Shown here in pieces: positions 42,285 to 51,704 of a DNA stretch of 64,000 nt. Made by a program: the position numbers and the translations under genes. Numbering within the stretch: the stretch's first letter is position 1; each line of letters opens with the position of its first letter. The DNA comes from JAGWBJ01 sp964291465 (GTDB lineage Bacteria; Chloroflexota; Dehalococcoidia; Lucifugimonadales; JAGWBF01): positions 131,261 to 195,260 of the forward strand of contig OZ219941.1 in assembly GCA_964291465.2 (NCBI GenBank). Reading direction: 5' to 3'. The notes under the pieces were generated by a model. The model was given only the letters and a program-made list of their open reading frames with translations. It did not search any database and had not been told where the DNA came from.

Positions 42285-43352
42285 TCAGCCCTGGGGCTCC
42301 ACGAAGGCCAGGATATCTGCCGGGTTGTTGACGAGGATGTCGTCCACGGCCTCCCGGCTGTAGCCCCGGTGGAGCATCCGGGGCACCAGGTGCCGCAGGA
42401 TGTAGTAGTAGCCGTGGCCGCCGTAGCGCTGCAGGCGGTGCTTGGCGCAGATGTCGTGGGCGACCAGGACCTTGCGGCCGTAGCCCTGGGCGGATATCCA
42501 CGCGATGTCGTCCATGCGCCGGGCCTCGCTGGGGAAGTCGATGTTGGGGTTGAGGGGGTAGTAGGAGGCCTCGTTGCCGAACAGGTCCCACTCCATGTAG
42601 CAGCCCGCCTCGGCGACGCGCTTCAGGTTGTCCCGGATGAATATGGTGCGGTCCAGGTGGCCGATGATGGTGCGTTCCAGGTCGCCCCCCGCCTCCCTGA
42701 GCACCTCGATTATCTCCAGGGGCGCCGTCTCATCTCTTCCGGGGTGTATGAGGACCGGGGCGCCCGTGGCCCGCTGGGCCCTGGCCGAGGCCCGCAGCAC
42801 CTTGCGCTCGTTGTCGGTGAGGGGCCAGCTACAGCCTACCTCGCCGATGACGCCCGAGCGGATGCCGGTGCCGCCGGCCCCCCGGGTGACGTCGGCGACG
42901 ATCTCCCCGGTGATCTCCGCCTCCGTCTTCAGGTCCATGTCCGGGGGGTGCGTGGCGGCGACGTAGTAGGACGCCCCCATGACTATGTTGACGCCCGTGG
43001 CCCGGGAGATGCGGGCCAGGCCCTCGGGGTCCCGGGCTATGCCCACGCTGGTGGCGTCCACCAAAGAGCCTCCGCCGTGCTGGCCGTACAGGGCCACCTC
43101 GTCGATGGCGGTGTCCACGTCGAAGAGCTGGGCGTCGTCGAAGTTGGGGTCCTTGTAGTGGCGGATCCGTCCCACGGTCTCCAGGGACACGGGGGCGTCG
43201 AAGAAGGCCTTTCCGCTGGCCGACGCCGGGGCGTGGGCGTTCACCGTCAGGTCAAGGAGCATGTGCTCGTGGGTAAGGGTCTGTCCCAGGTCCGCGGGTG
43301 CGATGGGGCCGAGCACCGTCTGCACTCTCCCGGACATGCTGCTACCGGCCAT
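42285..43352 (-). CDS. Phosphotriesterase-family metallohydrolase
   Basis: The 355-residue protein belongs to the phosphotriesterase (PTE/PLL) branch of the amidohydrolase superfamily. The HxH metal motif is present in LTHEHMLLD, a GEVGCSW segment carries a further ligand region, HPGR and IIGHLDR hold the two His ligands, and VAHDICAK holds the final Asp. Family members hydrolyse lactones or organophosphates; the true substrate here is unknown. The ATG at 43352 has AGGAG six bases upstream. The gene is separated from GMC oxidoreductase by a hairpin-containing intergenic region. Confidence 0.83.
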   Translation of the reverse strand: MAGSSMSGRVQTVLGPIAPADLGQTLTHEHMLLDLTVNAHAPASASGKAFFDAPVSLETVGRIRHYKDPNFDDAQLFDVDTAIDEVALYGQHGGGSLVDATSVGIARDPEGLARISRATGVNIVMGASYYVAATHPPDMDLKTEAEITGEIVADVTRGAGGTGIRSGVIGEVGCSWPLTDNERKVLRASARAQRATGAPVLIHPGRDETAPLEIIEVLREAGGDLERTIIGHLDRTIFIRDNLKRVAEAGCYMEWDLFGNEASYYPLNPNIDFPSEARRMDDIAWISAQGYGRKVLVAHDICAKHRLQRYGGHGYYYILRHLVPRMLHRGYSREAVDDILVNNPADILAFVEPQG

Positions 43353-43558
43353 GGCATTCTCCTGGACGGAATGGGTTGGAGCGTGCCTAGGATGCTATCA
43401 TAGCCACACTGGAGGGTCAACGAGACGTAGGGAGGCCGCGTCCTGGGGCGCCCTGGCGCCGGATGTCCTTGTCACCCACCGGCGCCAGGACATAGAATAT
43501 TCGCGTCCCTCACGCTGGCCCCCTTCGGGGAGAGAGGGGGACCAGGCCCTCACCCCGG

Positions 43559-43579
43559 CCCTCTCCCAAGGGGAGAGGG
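43559..43579. repeat. REP-like palindrome
   Basis: CCCTCTCCC-AAG-GGGAGAGGG forms a perfect 9-bp stem in the 283-base spacer before the GMC gene. Its surroundings (TCACCCCGGCC) resemble dispersed genomic palindromes of other bacteria; a terminator role is possible, but there is no T-run. Nothing else is seen in the spacer. Confidence 0.5.
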
Positions 43580-43635
43580 GGCTTCTCGGGACGGTCGAAG
43601 GAGCCTGGATAGCGGAACGGGCCCTGGAGTCGAGA

Positions 43636-45183
43636 ATGAAGTACGACGTGATAGTGGTCGGAGGCGGGTCGGCGGGGTGCCCCCTGGCAGCCCGCCTCTC
43701 CGAGGACCCGGGACGCTCGGTGCTGCTGCTGGAGGCGGGCGCCGATTACCCCGACTTCGAGACGCTGCCCGACGACCTGAAGTACAGCTACAACCAGGCC
43801 ACCTACGACCTGGCCGGCCGGAACATCTGGACCTTTCCGGGCCGGCACACCTCCCGGCAGACCAACGACGGGCCGGTGGTCCGGGGCAGGGTGATGGGAG
43901 GCGGGAGCGCGGTCAACGGGGCCACGTACGTCAGGGGGGCTCCCCAGGACTTCGACGGCTGGGCCGCCCGGGGCAACGACCGGTGGTCCTACCTGAACGT
44001 CCTGCCCTTCTTCCGCCGCATGGAGACGGACCGGGACGTGCAGGACGACTTCCACGGCACCGACGGCCCCCTGCCCATACGCCACTACAAGCGCGGTGAG
44101 ATGCTCCCCTTCCAGGAGGCCTTCTACCAGTCGTGCCTGGACGCCGGATACCCCGAGTCCCCGGACGTCAACCACCCCGAGGCCACGGGCATAAGCCCCA
44201 CGGCCACCAACAACGTCGACGGCGTCCGGGTCAGCACGGCCATGGCGTACATCAACCCCAACCGCCACCGCATGAACCTCACCGTCAGGGGCAACGTGCT
44301 GGTGACGCGGGTCCTGTTCTCGGGGAAGAGGGCCGTCGCCGTCGAGGCCGAGAGCGGCGGGGAGAGGTACGTGGTGGAGGGCGGGGAGATCATCCTCAGC
44401 GCGGGGGCCATCAAGTCGGCGCACCTGCTGATGCTGTCGGGAGTCGGGCCGGCCGACCAGCTCCGAAGCTGCGGCGTCCCCCTGGTACAGGACCTGCCGG
44501 GGGTCGGCCAGAACCTGAAGGACCACCCCCAGGTGCCCGTGCAGCTCGCGGTGCGGGAGGGGTTCCCCATGGACCCGGACGCCCCGCGGCGTCAGGCCAT
44601 CCTCAGGTTTACCGCGACGGGGTCGGCCGACGCCAACGACCTGGCGACCCAGCCCACCTCCTTCGCCTTCAAGCTGGGGGGCTCGCCCAGGGTCCACGAC
44701 GGCGTCCGCATCACGCCCACTCTGTACCTGGCCCAGGGCGCTGGGGAGCTGAGGCTGACGTCGGCGGACCCCCACGCCTACCCGTCCATCGACTACCATT
44801 ACATGGAGAACGCCTGGGACCGCCGGCGCATGAGGGAGGTGGTGCGGACCACCGTCGGGCTGCTGGCCAACCCGGCCTACGACGGCATCGTGGCCGCCAG
44901 GGTCTCTCCCACCGATGAGGACCTGTCCACCGACGACGCCCTGCACCGCTGGATCATGGACGCCCTCGCGGTCTGCCAGACCCAGCACATGGCTGGCACG
45001 TGCAGGATGGGGCCGTCCTCGGACGCCATGGCCGTGGTGGACCAGTACTGCCGGGTCCACGGGATCGAGGGGCTCAGGGTGGTGGATACGTCCATCATGC
45101 CCGACGTGGTCCGGGTGCCCACCAACTGCAGCGCCATCATGATCGGCGAGCGGGCCTCGGAGCTGGTCCGGGAGACGATGTAG
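43636..45183 (+). CDS. GMC-family FAD-dependent oxidoreductase
   Basis: The 515-residue protein is a glucose-methanol-choline oxidoreductase: N-terminal FAD-binding DVIVVGGGSAGCPLAARLSE, the GMC signature GRVMGGGSAVNGATYVRG, a second flavin segment (GAIKSAHLLMLSGVGPADQL), and the C-terminal HMAGTCRMG with the catalytic-type His and NCSAIMIGERASEL. It oxidises an alcohol to an aldehyde or acid; the substrate is unknown. The ATG at 43636 gives the conserved FAD motif directly, while the open frame further upstream is non-coding. No partner cytochrome or dehydrogenase is adjacent. Confidence 0.85.
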   Translation: MKYDVIVVGGGSAGCPLAARLSEDPGRSVLLLEAGADYPDFETLPDDLKYSYNQATYDLAGRNIWTFPGRHTSRQTNDGPVVRGRVMGGGSAVNGATYVRGAPQDFDGWAARGNDRWSYLNVLPFFRRMETDRDVQDDFHGTDGPLPIRHYKRGEMLPFQEAFYQSCLDAGYPESPDVNHPEATGISPTATNNVDGVRVSTAMAYINPNRHRMNLTVRGNVLVTRVLFSGKRAVAVEAESGGERYVVEGGEIILSAGAIKSAHLLMLSGVGPADQLRSCGVPLVQDLPGVGQNLKDHPQVPVQLAVREGFPMDPDAPRRQAILRFTATGSADANDLATQPTSFAFKLGGSPRVHDGVRITPTLYLAQGAGELRLTSADPHAYPSIDYHYMENAWDRRRMREVVRTTVGLLANPAYDGIVAARVSPTDEDLSTDDALHRWIMDALAVCQTQHMAGTCRMGPSSDAMAVVDQYCRVHGIEGLRVVDTSIMPDVVRVPTNCSAIMIGERASELVRETM

Positions 45184-45268
45184 GGGAGCACCAGGGAGCG
45201 GCCAACCTGGCCTCTCGGTCCTCTGCAGGTACTACCGGCCCTACTGTATAGGCGGGCTGTCTACGAAA

Positions 45269-45544
45269 TCACGTTCCGGCAGCTCCTCGTCGGCGCGACC
45301 CGCTCATAACCTGCAAGTGCTCGCTCCAGTCGGGCTCCGTCTCCGGCCCCTCCAGTGTGGAGCACGACTCGAAGAACTCCTCGACGTCTTCCGGAGACTC
45401 GAACAGCCTGACACGCTGGCGTGTTTCGAGACGCTCACGGGCGGCTGCCCGAAGCCATGCACTCAGGGACATGCCCTCACGCCGTGCTTGCTGAACGAAG
45501 CGGTCGCGGTCGTCGTCGGGCATCACCAATTGCACTCTGGCCAT
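45269..45544 (-). CDS. Ribbon-helix-helix antitoxin, toxin apparently lost
   Basis: The 91-residue protein starts with the ribbon-helix-helix unit MARVQLVMPDDDRDRFVQQA, followed by GMSLSAWLRAAARERLE, as in CopG/VapB-type antitoxins, and ends with SRRRGAAGT, typical of antitoxins that precede PIN toxins. The stop overlaps a GTG that would start such a toxin, but the next codons (VIS then TAG) stop at once; with one extra T they would read VIFVDS, the usual PIN N terminus. The toxin thus seems to have decayed, leaving an orphan antitoxin. Confidence 0.7.
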   Translation of the reverse strand: MARVQLVMPDDDRDRFVQQARREGMSLSAWLRAAARERLETRQRVRLFESPEDVEEFFESCSTLEGPETEPDWSEHLQVMSGSRRRGAAGT

Positions 45545-45696
45545 ATCGCTCTCCCGTCGGGTCGAGACGAGTGGGTGACATCGTTACACGTGCGCCGGTT
45601 CAGGTCAAGCGCCGGTAGGGCAGTGACGCGTCCCGGTCCGCGCCGTCCCGGTCCGGCCGCCCTTAAACAACGGACGGGCGACCGGTCGCTAAGCTG

Positions 45697-47793
45697 TTAC
45701 CGGTCCGTCCGGTACAGGTAGCGGATGTCCCACAGTCCGTACAGGGTGGGCGTCACGTTGCCGAAGACGTTTCGCACCGCGGCCAGCCGCTCGGACAGGG
45801 TCGTGTAGACCACCGGCACGTTCTCCGCGGCCAGCTCCTGGGCCCGGTGGTAGTACTCCACCCGCTTGGCGTGGTCCAGCTCCTGGCTGGCCAGAACGTA
45901 CAGCTCGTCGATTATGGCCTCCCACTTGGTGGCGGGGACCGGCTGGTTGGGGTACCACAGGTGCAGGCTCTCGCTGCTGTGCCAGAAGCTGATGCCGCTG
46001 TAGGGGTCCGAGCCTCCGGTGAAGCCGATGATCATGGCCTCCCAGTCGTATGAGCTGGTGAGCTGGGAGACGAGGTCGCTGAAGGGGATGATCCGGTAGT
46101 CGGCCCCGATGCCTATGGCCTGAAGACCCTCGCGGACTATCTCGCCGACCGCCTGGCGCACGTTGTTGCCCTCGTTGGTCACCAAAGTGAACTCGATCTC
46201 GTTGCCGTCGGCGTCCTCCCGTATCCCGTCCCCGTCGGTGTCGAGCCAGCCCAGGCCGTCGAGGATCTCGTTGGCCCTGGCAAGGTCGTACTCGTACCTC
46301 CGGACGTTGGGGTTGTGGAAGTCCCCGGCGGCCGGGCTTACGGAGGCCCACTGGGGGTAGCCCTGCCCGTGCTGGACCTCGTCGATGATCCTGTCCTTGT
46401 CGATGCTGTGGGCAACGGCCCGGCGGAACCCGGTGGTCCGGAACCACTTCAGCATCTCCGGCGCCACGTAGCGCTCGCCGGTGTCGGCGTTCGTGCCGGG
46501 GTTCATGTTGAACCCCACGAACGTCGTGCCGAAGGCCGGGCCCCGCCTGTATATCGTGAAGTTCCCCTCGGCCTGCAGCGGCTCCAGCATTGCCAGCTCC
46601 TCGCCCAGCACGCCGTGGGAGTCCGACTCGCCCGCCAGGAACCTGGCAAGCTCGGCATCCAGGTCCGGGACTATGACGCGGACGATCTCGTCCAGGTAGG
46701 GCAGCGCGTTGCCCGAGGCGTCCTTCAGCCAGTAGTCCGGGTTGCGCTGCAAGACGACAGTCTCACCCGGGACGTAGCTCCCGATGGTGAAGGGGCCGGT
46801 GCCTATGATCTCCGCCGGGTCCGTGGAGATGTCCCACGTGGAGACGAAGGTGCCGTCGTCCACGTGCCTCTCCAGGATGTGCCTGGGGTATATGGCGGTG
46901 CCCATGGAGCGGAGGAAGGGCGCGAAGGGCACTGGGAGGACGCACTCGACGGTGTAGTCGTCCAGCGCGCGGACCGTCATGGGGGCCTCTTGCCACCGGC
47001 CGCTGGCCTCGTCCAGGGACCGGAACTGGAACGCCGCACGGCTGCTGGCGGGTATGTCGTCGTTGTAGATGATGCGGTTGAAGGTGAAGTCCACGTCGTG
47101 GGCGGTGAAGGGCTGTCCGTCGTGCCACCTCACGTCCCTGCGCAGGTGGAAGGTCCACGTGAGGCCGTCTTCGGAACGCTCCCAGGACTCGGCCAGGGAC
47201 GGCTCCACCTGATCGGTGAGCCAGGAGGTCTCGGTCAGGCCGTCGAAGAGGTACCCCAGGACCCCTGAGGAAGAGGCGTCGTTGGAGATGGCCAGGTTGA
47301 AGGTGAGGGGCTCGGAGATGGTGGCGAAGGTGAGGGCGCCGCCCCTCTCTCCGATGGAATACTGGAACTCCTCGGCGTTCTGCTTGAGCTGCGCGACGAT
47401 GGTCGACGTGGGCGGAAGGGTGGGCCGGGGAGGGGGTGTGGGCTGAGGGGTGGGTCCGGGCGTCGGCGCAACGGTGGGCGCCGGCCGTGGTGTGGCCGTG
47501 GGCCTGGGAGCTGCCGTGGGCTGGGGTGCGGCCGTAGGCCGGGGCGTGGGCACGACGGTGGGAGCGGGCGCAGCCGTGGCCGTGGGCTCGGGTGTGGGCG
47601 CCACCGTAGGCGCCGGTGGAGCAGTGGGTGTCGGCTCGGGAGTGGGGGCGACGGTGGGCGCGGGCGCAACGGTGGCCGTGGGCTCGTCGCCGCCGTTACA
47701 GGCGGCCAGTATGACCACGAACGAGACCAGGAGAAGCAGGACGGGGGACCACCGGAAGGTGACCATGCGCGCTGCCTCATGCAGCCTTGACAT
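45697..47793 (-). CDS. Family 5 solute-binding lipoprotein (peptide/nickel ABC type)
   Basis: The 698-residue protein has a lipoprotein signal with lipobox LAAC (Cys32), then about 80 residues of Thr/Pro/Ala-rich linker, then a complete SBP_bac_5 domain (from about residue 120; SLAESWERSEDGLTWTFHLR, NRIIYNDDIP). Family 5 proteins deliver peptides, nickel or sugars to ABC permeases; no permease gene is next to it, so the ligand is unknown. The ATG at 47793 has GGAGG seven bases upstream and includes the first nine residues. It lies downstream of the coiled-coil lipoprotein gene. Confidence 0.83.
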   Translation of the reverse strand: MSRLHEAARMVTFRWSPVLLLLVSFVVILAACNGGDEPTATVAPAPTVAPTPEPTPTAPPAPTVAPTPEPTATAAPAPTVVPTPRPTAAPQPTAAPRPTATPRPAPTVAPTPGPTPQPTPPPRPTLPPTSTIVAQLKQNAEEFQYSIGERGGALTFATISEPLTFNLAISNDASSSGVLGYLFDGLTETSWLTDQVEPSLAESWERSEDGLTWTFHLRRDVRWHDGQPFTAHDVDFTFNRIIYNDDIPASSRAAFQFRSLDEASGRWQEAPMTVRALDDYTVECVLPVPFAPFLRSMGTAIYPRHILERHVDDGTFVSTWDISTDPAEIIGTGPFTIGSYVPGETVVLQRNPDYWLKDASGNALPYLDEIVRVIVPDLDAELARFLAGESDSHGVLGEELAMLEPLQAEGNFTIYRRGPAFGTTFVGFNMNPGTNADTGERYVAPEMLKWFRTTGFRRAVAHSIDKDRIIDEVQHGQGYPQWASVSPAAGDFHNPNVRRYEYDLARANEILDGLGWLDTDGDGIREDADGNEIEFTLVTNEGNNVRQAVGEIVREGLQAIGIGADYRIIPFSDLVSQLTSSYDWEAMIIGFTGGSDPYSGISFWHSSESLHLWYPNQPVPATKWEAIIDELYVLASQELDHAKRVEYYHRAQELAAENVPVVYTTLSERLAAVRNVFGNVTPTLYGLWDIRYLYRTDR

Positions 47794-47838
47794 AAACGAG
47801 CCTCCGAAAGTTGCTATGAGAAGAGCCGGTGGAAACGT

Positions 47839-49236
47839 TCAGGGCCGGTCGCGGAGCTCCTGCAGGCCGGTATCCGCTTGGCGGCGCAGCCTGTTGGCGT
47901 TCAGCCGTTCCTGGTCCACGGCCTTGAAAGCATCTACTGTGAAGGGCCGCCAGGAGTTCCGGAGAGCGCGTATGGCCCCCTCCTCCCTTGCGGCCGCCTC
48001 GACCAGCAGGTTGTACATGGGCAGCAGGTAGCTTGACTGGGGAAGCCCCCGGACCTTGCGGCCCAGCTCGCCCATGCGCAGGTTGAACCGGTCCAGCGAC
48101 TGGAGCACCTCGGTCCGGTCACACCCGCCGTCGGTCTTGCGCCAGTCGTTGTAGCGTTGGTGGAAGGCGTCCCACCCCGCCAGGAGGTCCTTGTAGCCGG
48201 CGTCGAACTCCTTGACCTCGGCCAGCTTCTCCTGGGGGTCGTCATCGACGAGGGCCTTGGTCATCCGCCTGGTGTCTCTCAGGATGTCTTCGCTTTCCTC
48301 TATGGTGGCGTCCATCAGGTCCAGGGGCGGATCCGCAGGGCCCGGCGGGGGCAGGGGGGCTCCGGCCTCGGGGCCCGCGGGCAGGTCCTGGGCCAGCAGC
48401 ACGTCGTTCACGGTGAACAGGGCGTCGAGCTCGGCCTCGGCCGCCTTTTCCAGCGCCCTGGCCATGTCCTCGGCGGCGTCCGCCAAGGGCAGCTCGCCCG
48501 CGGCGTCGACAATGCCTTCGAACCGTGAGATGAGCTGCTCCAGCCGGTCGATGACCGCAGCCGTGTCCATGCGGCGGGCGTCCTTTTGGAGCTCGGCGTA
48601 GTCGTCGTGGAGCTTGTTCCAGTCGTTCCTGAGGGCGCCCAGGGCGTCGGAGAACTCCCTCAGCGCCTCCCTCTCCTCGGGGTCGCCGGCCTTCTCCAGC
48701 TCCTCCTCCAGCTCCAGTATCATGTCTTCCACGTTCCTCTGGGCCCGGGCGGCGTCGGAGCGCCGCTGCTCCACCAGCTCGAAGAGGGAAAGGTTGTCGG
48801 GCTGCCAGCGGTCCCGGAGCTGGCGGAAGGCCGCCTCTTCCCCCTCGGCGGCGGTGATGAGAATGTCGGCAAGCTCCCGGGTGACGGTGGTCCTGGGAAG
48901 GTCCCCGGCCTGTCCGGTCACGCCGGCGAAGCCCACGGCGAACTCCTGCAGGGCCTCGTGGACCGAGCTTCTATGGCAAGAGGTCAGCCCGGCCCGCCAG
49001 CCGTCGAGCTCCTGCTGGAAGGCGTCCCACTCCTCGTCGACGGCCCGGAGCTTACTGGCGAAGTCGTCCACGGCCATGCGTTCGCCGGGGGACAGGGGCT
49101 CGGCGCCCTGGCCGGAGGGCGACTCCGTGGGCAACGTCGCGGGTTGGTCGTCGCCGGGTCCGTCGCAGGCGACCAGCGAGGCCAGCAGCAGCGACGCCAA
49201 GAGCAGCAAAATAAGGGAGCCAAATCGTACCTTCAT
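47839..49236 (-). CDS. Coiled-coil lipoprotein with an internal ~96-residue duplication
   Basis: The 465-residue protein starts with a signal peptide and lipobox LVAC (Cys24). The middle is strongly charged and helical (a coiled-coil-like EDMILELEEELEKAGD region). Residues 70-166 and 355-451 align without gaps at an offset of 285: Trp at 70/80 and 355/365, Cys at 87 and 372, and Trp at 144 and 429 match. No family was recognised. It lies three bases downstream of the DUF4350-like gene, so it is probably co-transcribed with it and sppA. A cell-envelope role is inferred from signal and context. Confidence 0.65.
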   Translation of the reverse strand: MKVRFGSLILLLLASLLLASLVACDGPGDDQPATLPTESPSGQGAEPLSPGERMAVDDFASKLRAVDEEWDAFQQELDGWRAGLTSCHRSSVHEALQEFAVGFAGVTGQAGDLPRTTVTRELADILITAAEGEEAAFRQLRDRWQPDNLSLFELVEQRRSDAARAQRNVEDMILELEEELEKAGDPEEREALREFSDALGALRNDWNKLHDDYAELQKDARRMDTAAVIDRLEQLISRFEGIVDAAGELPLADAAEDMARALEKAAEAELDALFTVNDVLLAQDLPAGPEAGAPLPPPGPADPPLDLMDATIEESEDILRDTRRMTKALVDDDPQEKLAEVKEFDAGYKDLLAGWDAFHQRYNDWRKTDGGCDRTEVLQSLDRFNLRMGELGRKVRGLPQSSYLLPMYNLLVEAAAREEGAIRALRNSWRPFTVDAFKAVDQERLNANRLRRQADTGLQELRDRP

Positions 49237-49239
49237 GAG

Positions 49240-50547
49240 CTACTTGCTCACCCCCACGAAGTCACTTACCAGGTCGCCTCTGAACTCGCCAACGAGCAAA
49301 CGGGCCACCGCGCCGGCCAGGGTCTCCGGCGTGTCCGCCAGGACCACCAGGACGTGCCGGTCCTGGTTCTGGTCCAGCACGGTGACGGACGTCCCCTCCG
49401 GGTCCAGGTCCGGAGCGAAAGGAGTGCCAAGGGTGTCGTCGATGCGTACTCCGGCGGCCTGGAGGTACCGGCTCATGGGTAGGGCGTCGTCGTACAGTCC
49501 CAGGAACACTGTGTCGCGGCTCAGGTCCTCGACCCCGCGAATCCGTGCGGACATCCCGTAGGCGGCCAGGCCGTTCTTCATCTCGACGCCTATGTCCCAG
49601 AGGGACGGCTGCCCCAGCAGGATGTCCACGCCCGCCTCGGGACCGGCCTCGTAGAAGTGTGGGAAGTCGGCCAGCTCGTACTCCCGCTCGCTGGAGGTGA
49701 GATAGTCGGCGATGTTGGACACCAGCCTGTCGTTGTCCAGCAGGGAGTTGTGGGGAGGTATCAGGAAGGTGAGGTCGGCGATGGCCAGCACGTTGCGGCG
49801 GTCTCCCCAGGCGATGGGGTGGAGGCCCTCGGTGGTGTCCAGCAGCGAGGACCTGGTGTTGGAGTCGGGAAACGCCAGGCCGGGGCCCGACGACCGGATG
49901 GACCCGGCGGCGTACAGGGTTATGGCGTCCACGCCGGCGGTGAGCTCGTGGGGCTGGAACTCCCTGATGATGATGTTCTGGAAGTTCAGGTCGTACTCCT
50001 CCATGTTGTAGAGGTAGTCCGGCTGGAAGCTCAGCCCGAACCTCTCGGCCAGGGTGTTGATGTGCTCGTGGCGAGTCGGGTCGGAGACCAGCAGCAGCTT
50101 CCCGCCCTTCCGCACGAACCGCTCCACAAGGGCCGCCTCCGCGTCGGAGTACGGGGCCTGGGGAACTATGACCGCCAGGCTGTCGGCCCGCCGCAGCCTC
50201 TCCTCCATCTGGAGCAGCCGGCCGCTCTGCTCGAGGTAGTCGAATGCGCCGATGAACTCCACGTCGTATCCCCGGTTGGCCACCCGGGTGCTGAGGGTGA
50301 CGAGCTCGTTTTCCGAGAAGGCGTTCCGGTGCAGGGCGTCCACCAGCAGGAGGCCCCTCCTGACTTGGGCCGCGGGCGAGTCTACGAACCCGCCCGAGGG
50401 GACGCTGGGCGAGGTTATCTGCTGATAGGGAATCTCCACCGGGGCCGGCTGGTCGTAGCCTACCCGGTAGAAGAGGAAGTACACGACCACAAAGGCCGCG
50501 GCGGCAAACAGGGGCAGAAGCGCCAGTATTCCCAGCTTACGGGCCAT
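49240..50547 (-). CDS. DUF4350-like membrane-anchored protein
   Basis: The 435-residue protein has one N-terminal transmembrane segment (LGILALLPLFAAAAFVVVYF) and a large extracytoplasmic domain with a GATase-like region (VERFVRKGGKLLLVSDPTRH), typical of DUF4350 and related ABC-2 accessory proteins. Such genes often sit with MoxR/ABC transport genes, but here the neighbours are the coiled-coil lipoprotein and SppA. It overlaps the sppA stop by 11 bases, so the three are one operon. Function is unassigned. Confidence 0.65.
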   Translation of the reverse strand: MARKLGILALLPLFAAAAFVVVYFLFYRVGYDQPAPVEIPYQQITSPSVPSGGFVDSPAAQVRRGLLLVDALHRNAFSENELVTLSTRVANRGYDVEFIGAFDYLEQSGRLLQMEERLRRADSLAVIVPQAPYSDAEAALVERFVRKGGKLLLVSDPTRHEHINTLAERFGLSFQPDYLYNMEEYDLNFQNIIIREFQPHELTAGVDAITLYAAGSIRSSGPGLAFPDSNTRSSLLDTTEGLHPIAWGDRRNVLAIADLTFLIPPHNSLLDNDRLVSNIADYLTSSEREYELADFPHFYEAGPEAGVDILLGQPSLWDIGVEMKNGLAAYGMSARIRGVEDLSRDTVFLGLYDDALPMSRYLQAAGVRIDDTLGTPFAPDLDPEGTSVTVLDQNQDRHVLVVLADTPETLAGAVARLLVGEFRGDLVSDFVGVSK

Positions 50548-51583
50548 GTCCCACGTACAGGTAGTAGGCGTTGGGGTGCCCTATCTCCATGGGGAGGTCC
50601 GGGATGGGGTCTTCCTGGCCCACGGCCAGCGTGCCGTAGAGCATCAGCCTGCGCATGGTCTCGAGCGGCGGCATGCCGCCGTTGGGCTCGGCTCCGGGTC
50701 CCTGCAGGCTGCCGTCCGCGCCGGGGTAGTCCGTCGCCAGCAGACCAAGGGCGCCGGCCAGGCCGGAGTCTCCACCGGCCTCCAGGGGCTCGAGGACGCG
50801 GCGCAGGTTTTCGAAGAATTCCCGCTGCACCTCCAGGTTCACGTCCACAAGGTCGTAGCGGGAGATTCCGGCCAGCTCCCCGGCCTTTTCGATGGCATGA
50901 CTGTCGGTGCCGATCTCGTCGGCCAGGCCCAGGGTCACGGACTCCGTCCCGAAGTAAACGCGCCCCTGGACCAGCTCGTCCCGCGACATATTGAGCCTGT
51001 CGCCCCGTTCGCTGACGACTATCTGGGCGAACCTTCCCTTCAGGCGGTCCGTGGCGGCGATCCACTCTCTCCTCGGGCCCCCGTCCAGCTTGTGGGGCCC
51101 GCTGAACACCACGGACTCGGCGGGAATGGACGGGATGAAGGGACCGATGCGGGAGACCACGCCCACGTTGCCCGTGAGTGACGACGGCTGGGTGTACAGG
51201 TATGAAGCGCCCATGGCCATCAGGTAACCGCCGCTGGCCACCAGGTCGTTCATGACCACCACGACGGGCTTCTTCTCCCGGAGCTCGCGGGTCTCCAGGT
51301 ACAGGCGTTCGCTGGCGGTTGCGGTGCCGCCCGGGCTGTTGAGCTTGATTACGACGGCCTTGATGGAGTCTTCCCGGAGGGCGTAGTGGAGATACTCGGT
51401 GATGCCGTAGGCCGACAGCTCGTTGATGACGGTGTAGGGTACGTGGATCACGCCGATCTTGGGTTTGCCGGGGAAAGCGTAGACGAATATCAGCACGCCC
51501 GCCGCTATGCCGAGGCCGGCCACGGCGGGCACGACGACGTACCACGCGGTGAACACCCTGCTCAGGGCGGCTAAGAGACCCAT
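50537..51583 (-). CDS. sppA: S49-family signal peptide peptidase (SppA-like)
   Basis: The 348-residue protein has one N-terminal membrane segment (residues 14-36) and a ClpP-like serine protease domain. The catalytic Ser is in LVASGGYLMA (Ser117), the likely Lys in GPHKLDG (Lys165), and the oxyanion-type segment NSPGG lies at 82-86. Members cleave residual signal peptides in the membrane. It is followed by the DUF4350-like protein with an 11-base overlap, and by a lipoprotein, implying envelope maintenance. A promoter with a duplicated -35 region lies at 51.7 kb. Confidence 0.85.
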   Translation of the reverse strand: MGLLAALSRVFTAWYVVVPAVAGLGIAAGVLIFVYAFPGKPKIGVIHVPYTVINELSAYGITEYLHYALREDSIKAVVIKLNSPGGTATASERLYLETRELREKKPVVVVMNDLVASGGYLMAMGASYLYTQPSSLTGNVGVVSRIGPFIPSIPAESVVFSGPHKLDGGPRREWIAATDRLKGRFAQIVVSERGDRLNMSRDELVQGRVYFGTESVTLGLADEIGTDSHAIEKAGELAGISRYDLVDVNLEVQREFFENLRRVLEPLEAGGDSGLAGALGLLATDYPGADGSLQGPGAEPNGGMPPLETMRRLMLYGTLAVGQEDPIPDLPMEIGHPNAYYLYVGHGP

Positions 51584-51704
51584 TGGCTACACCGCCGGCG
51601 CCGGGGGCCGGGTCCTGGACCGTTGCTTCTCAATGGCTCTCCTCGGAGACCCGGTTGGCGGGCGGGAGTCCATGCCACATGGGGGCAGGTGGCTTCGGCA
51701 GCCA

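Noticed and set aside
43500..43600. CRISPR-like or terminator repeat
   Set aside because: There is a single palindrome without regularly spaced copies or a T-run; treated as REP-like only.
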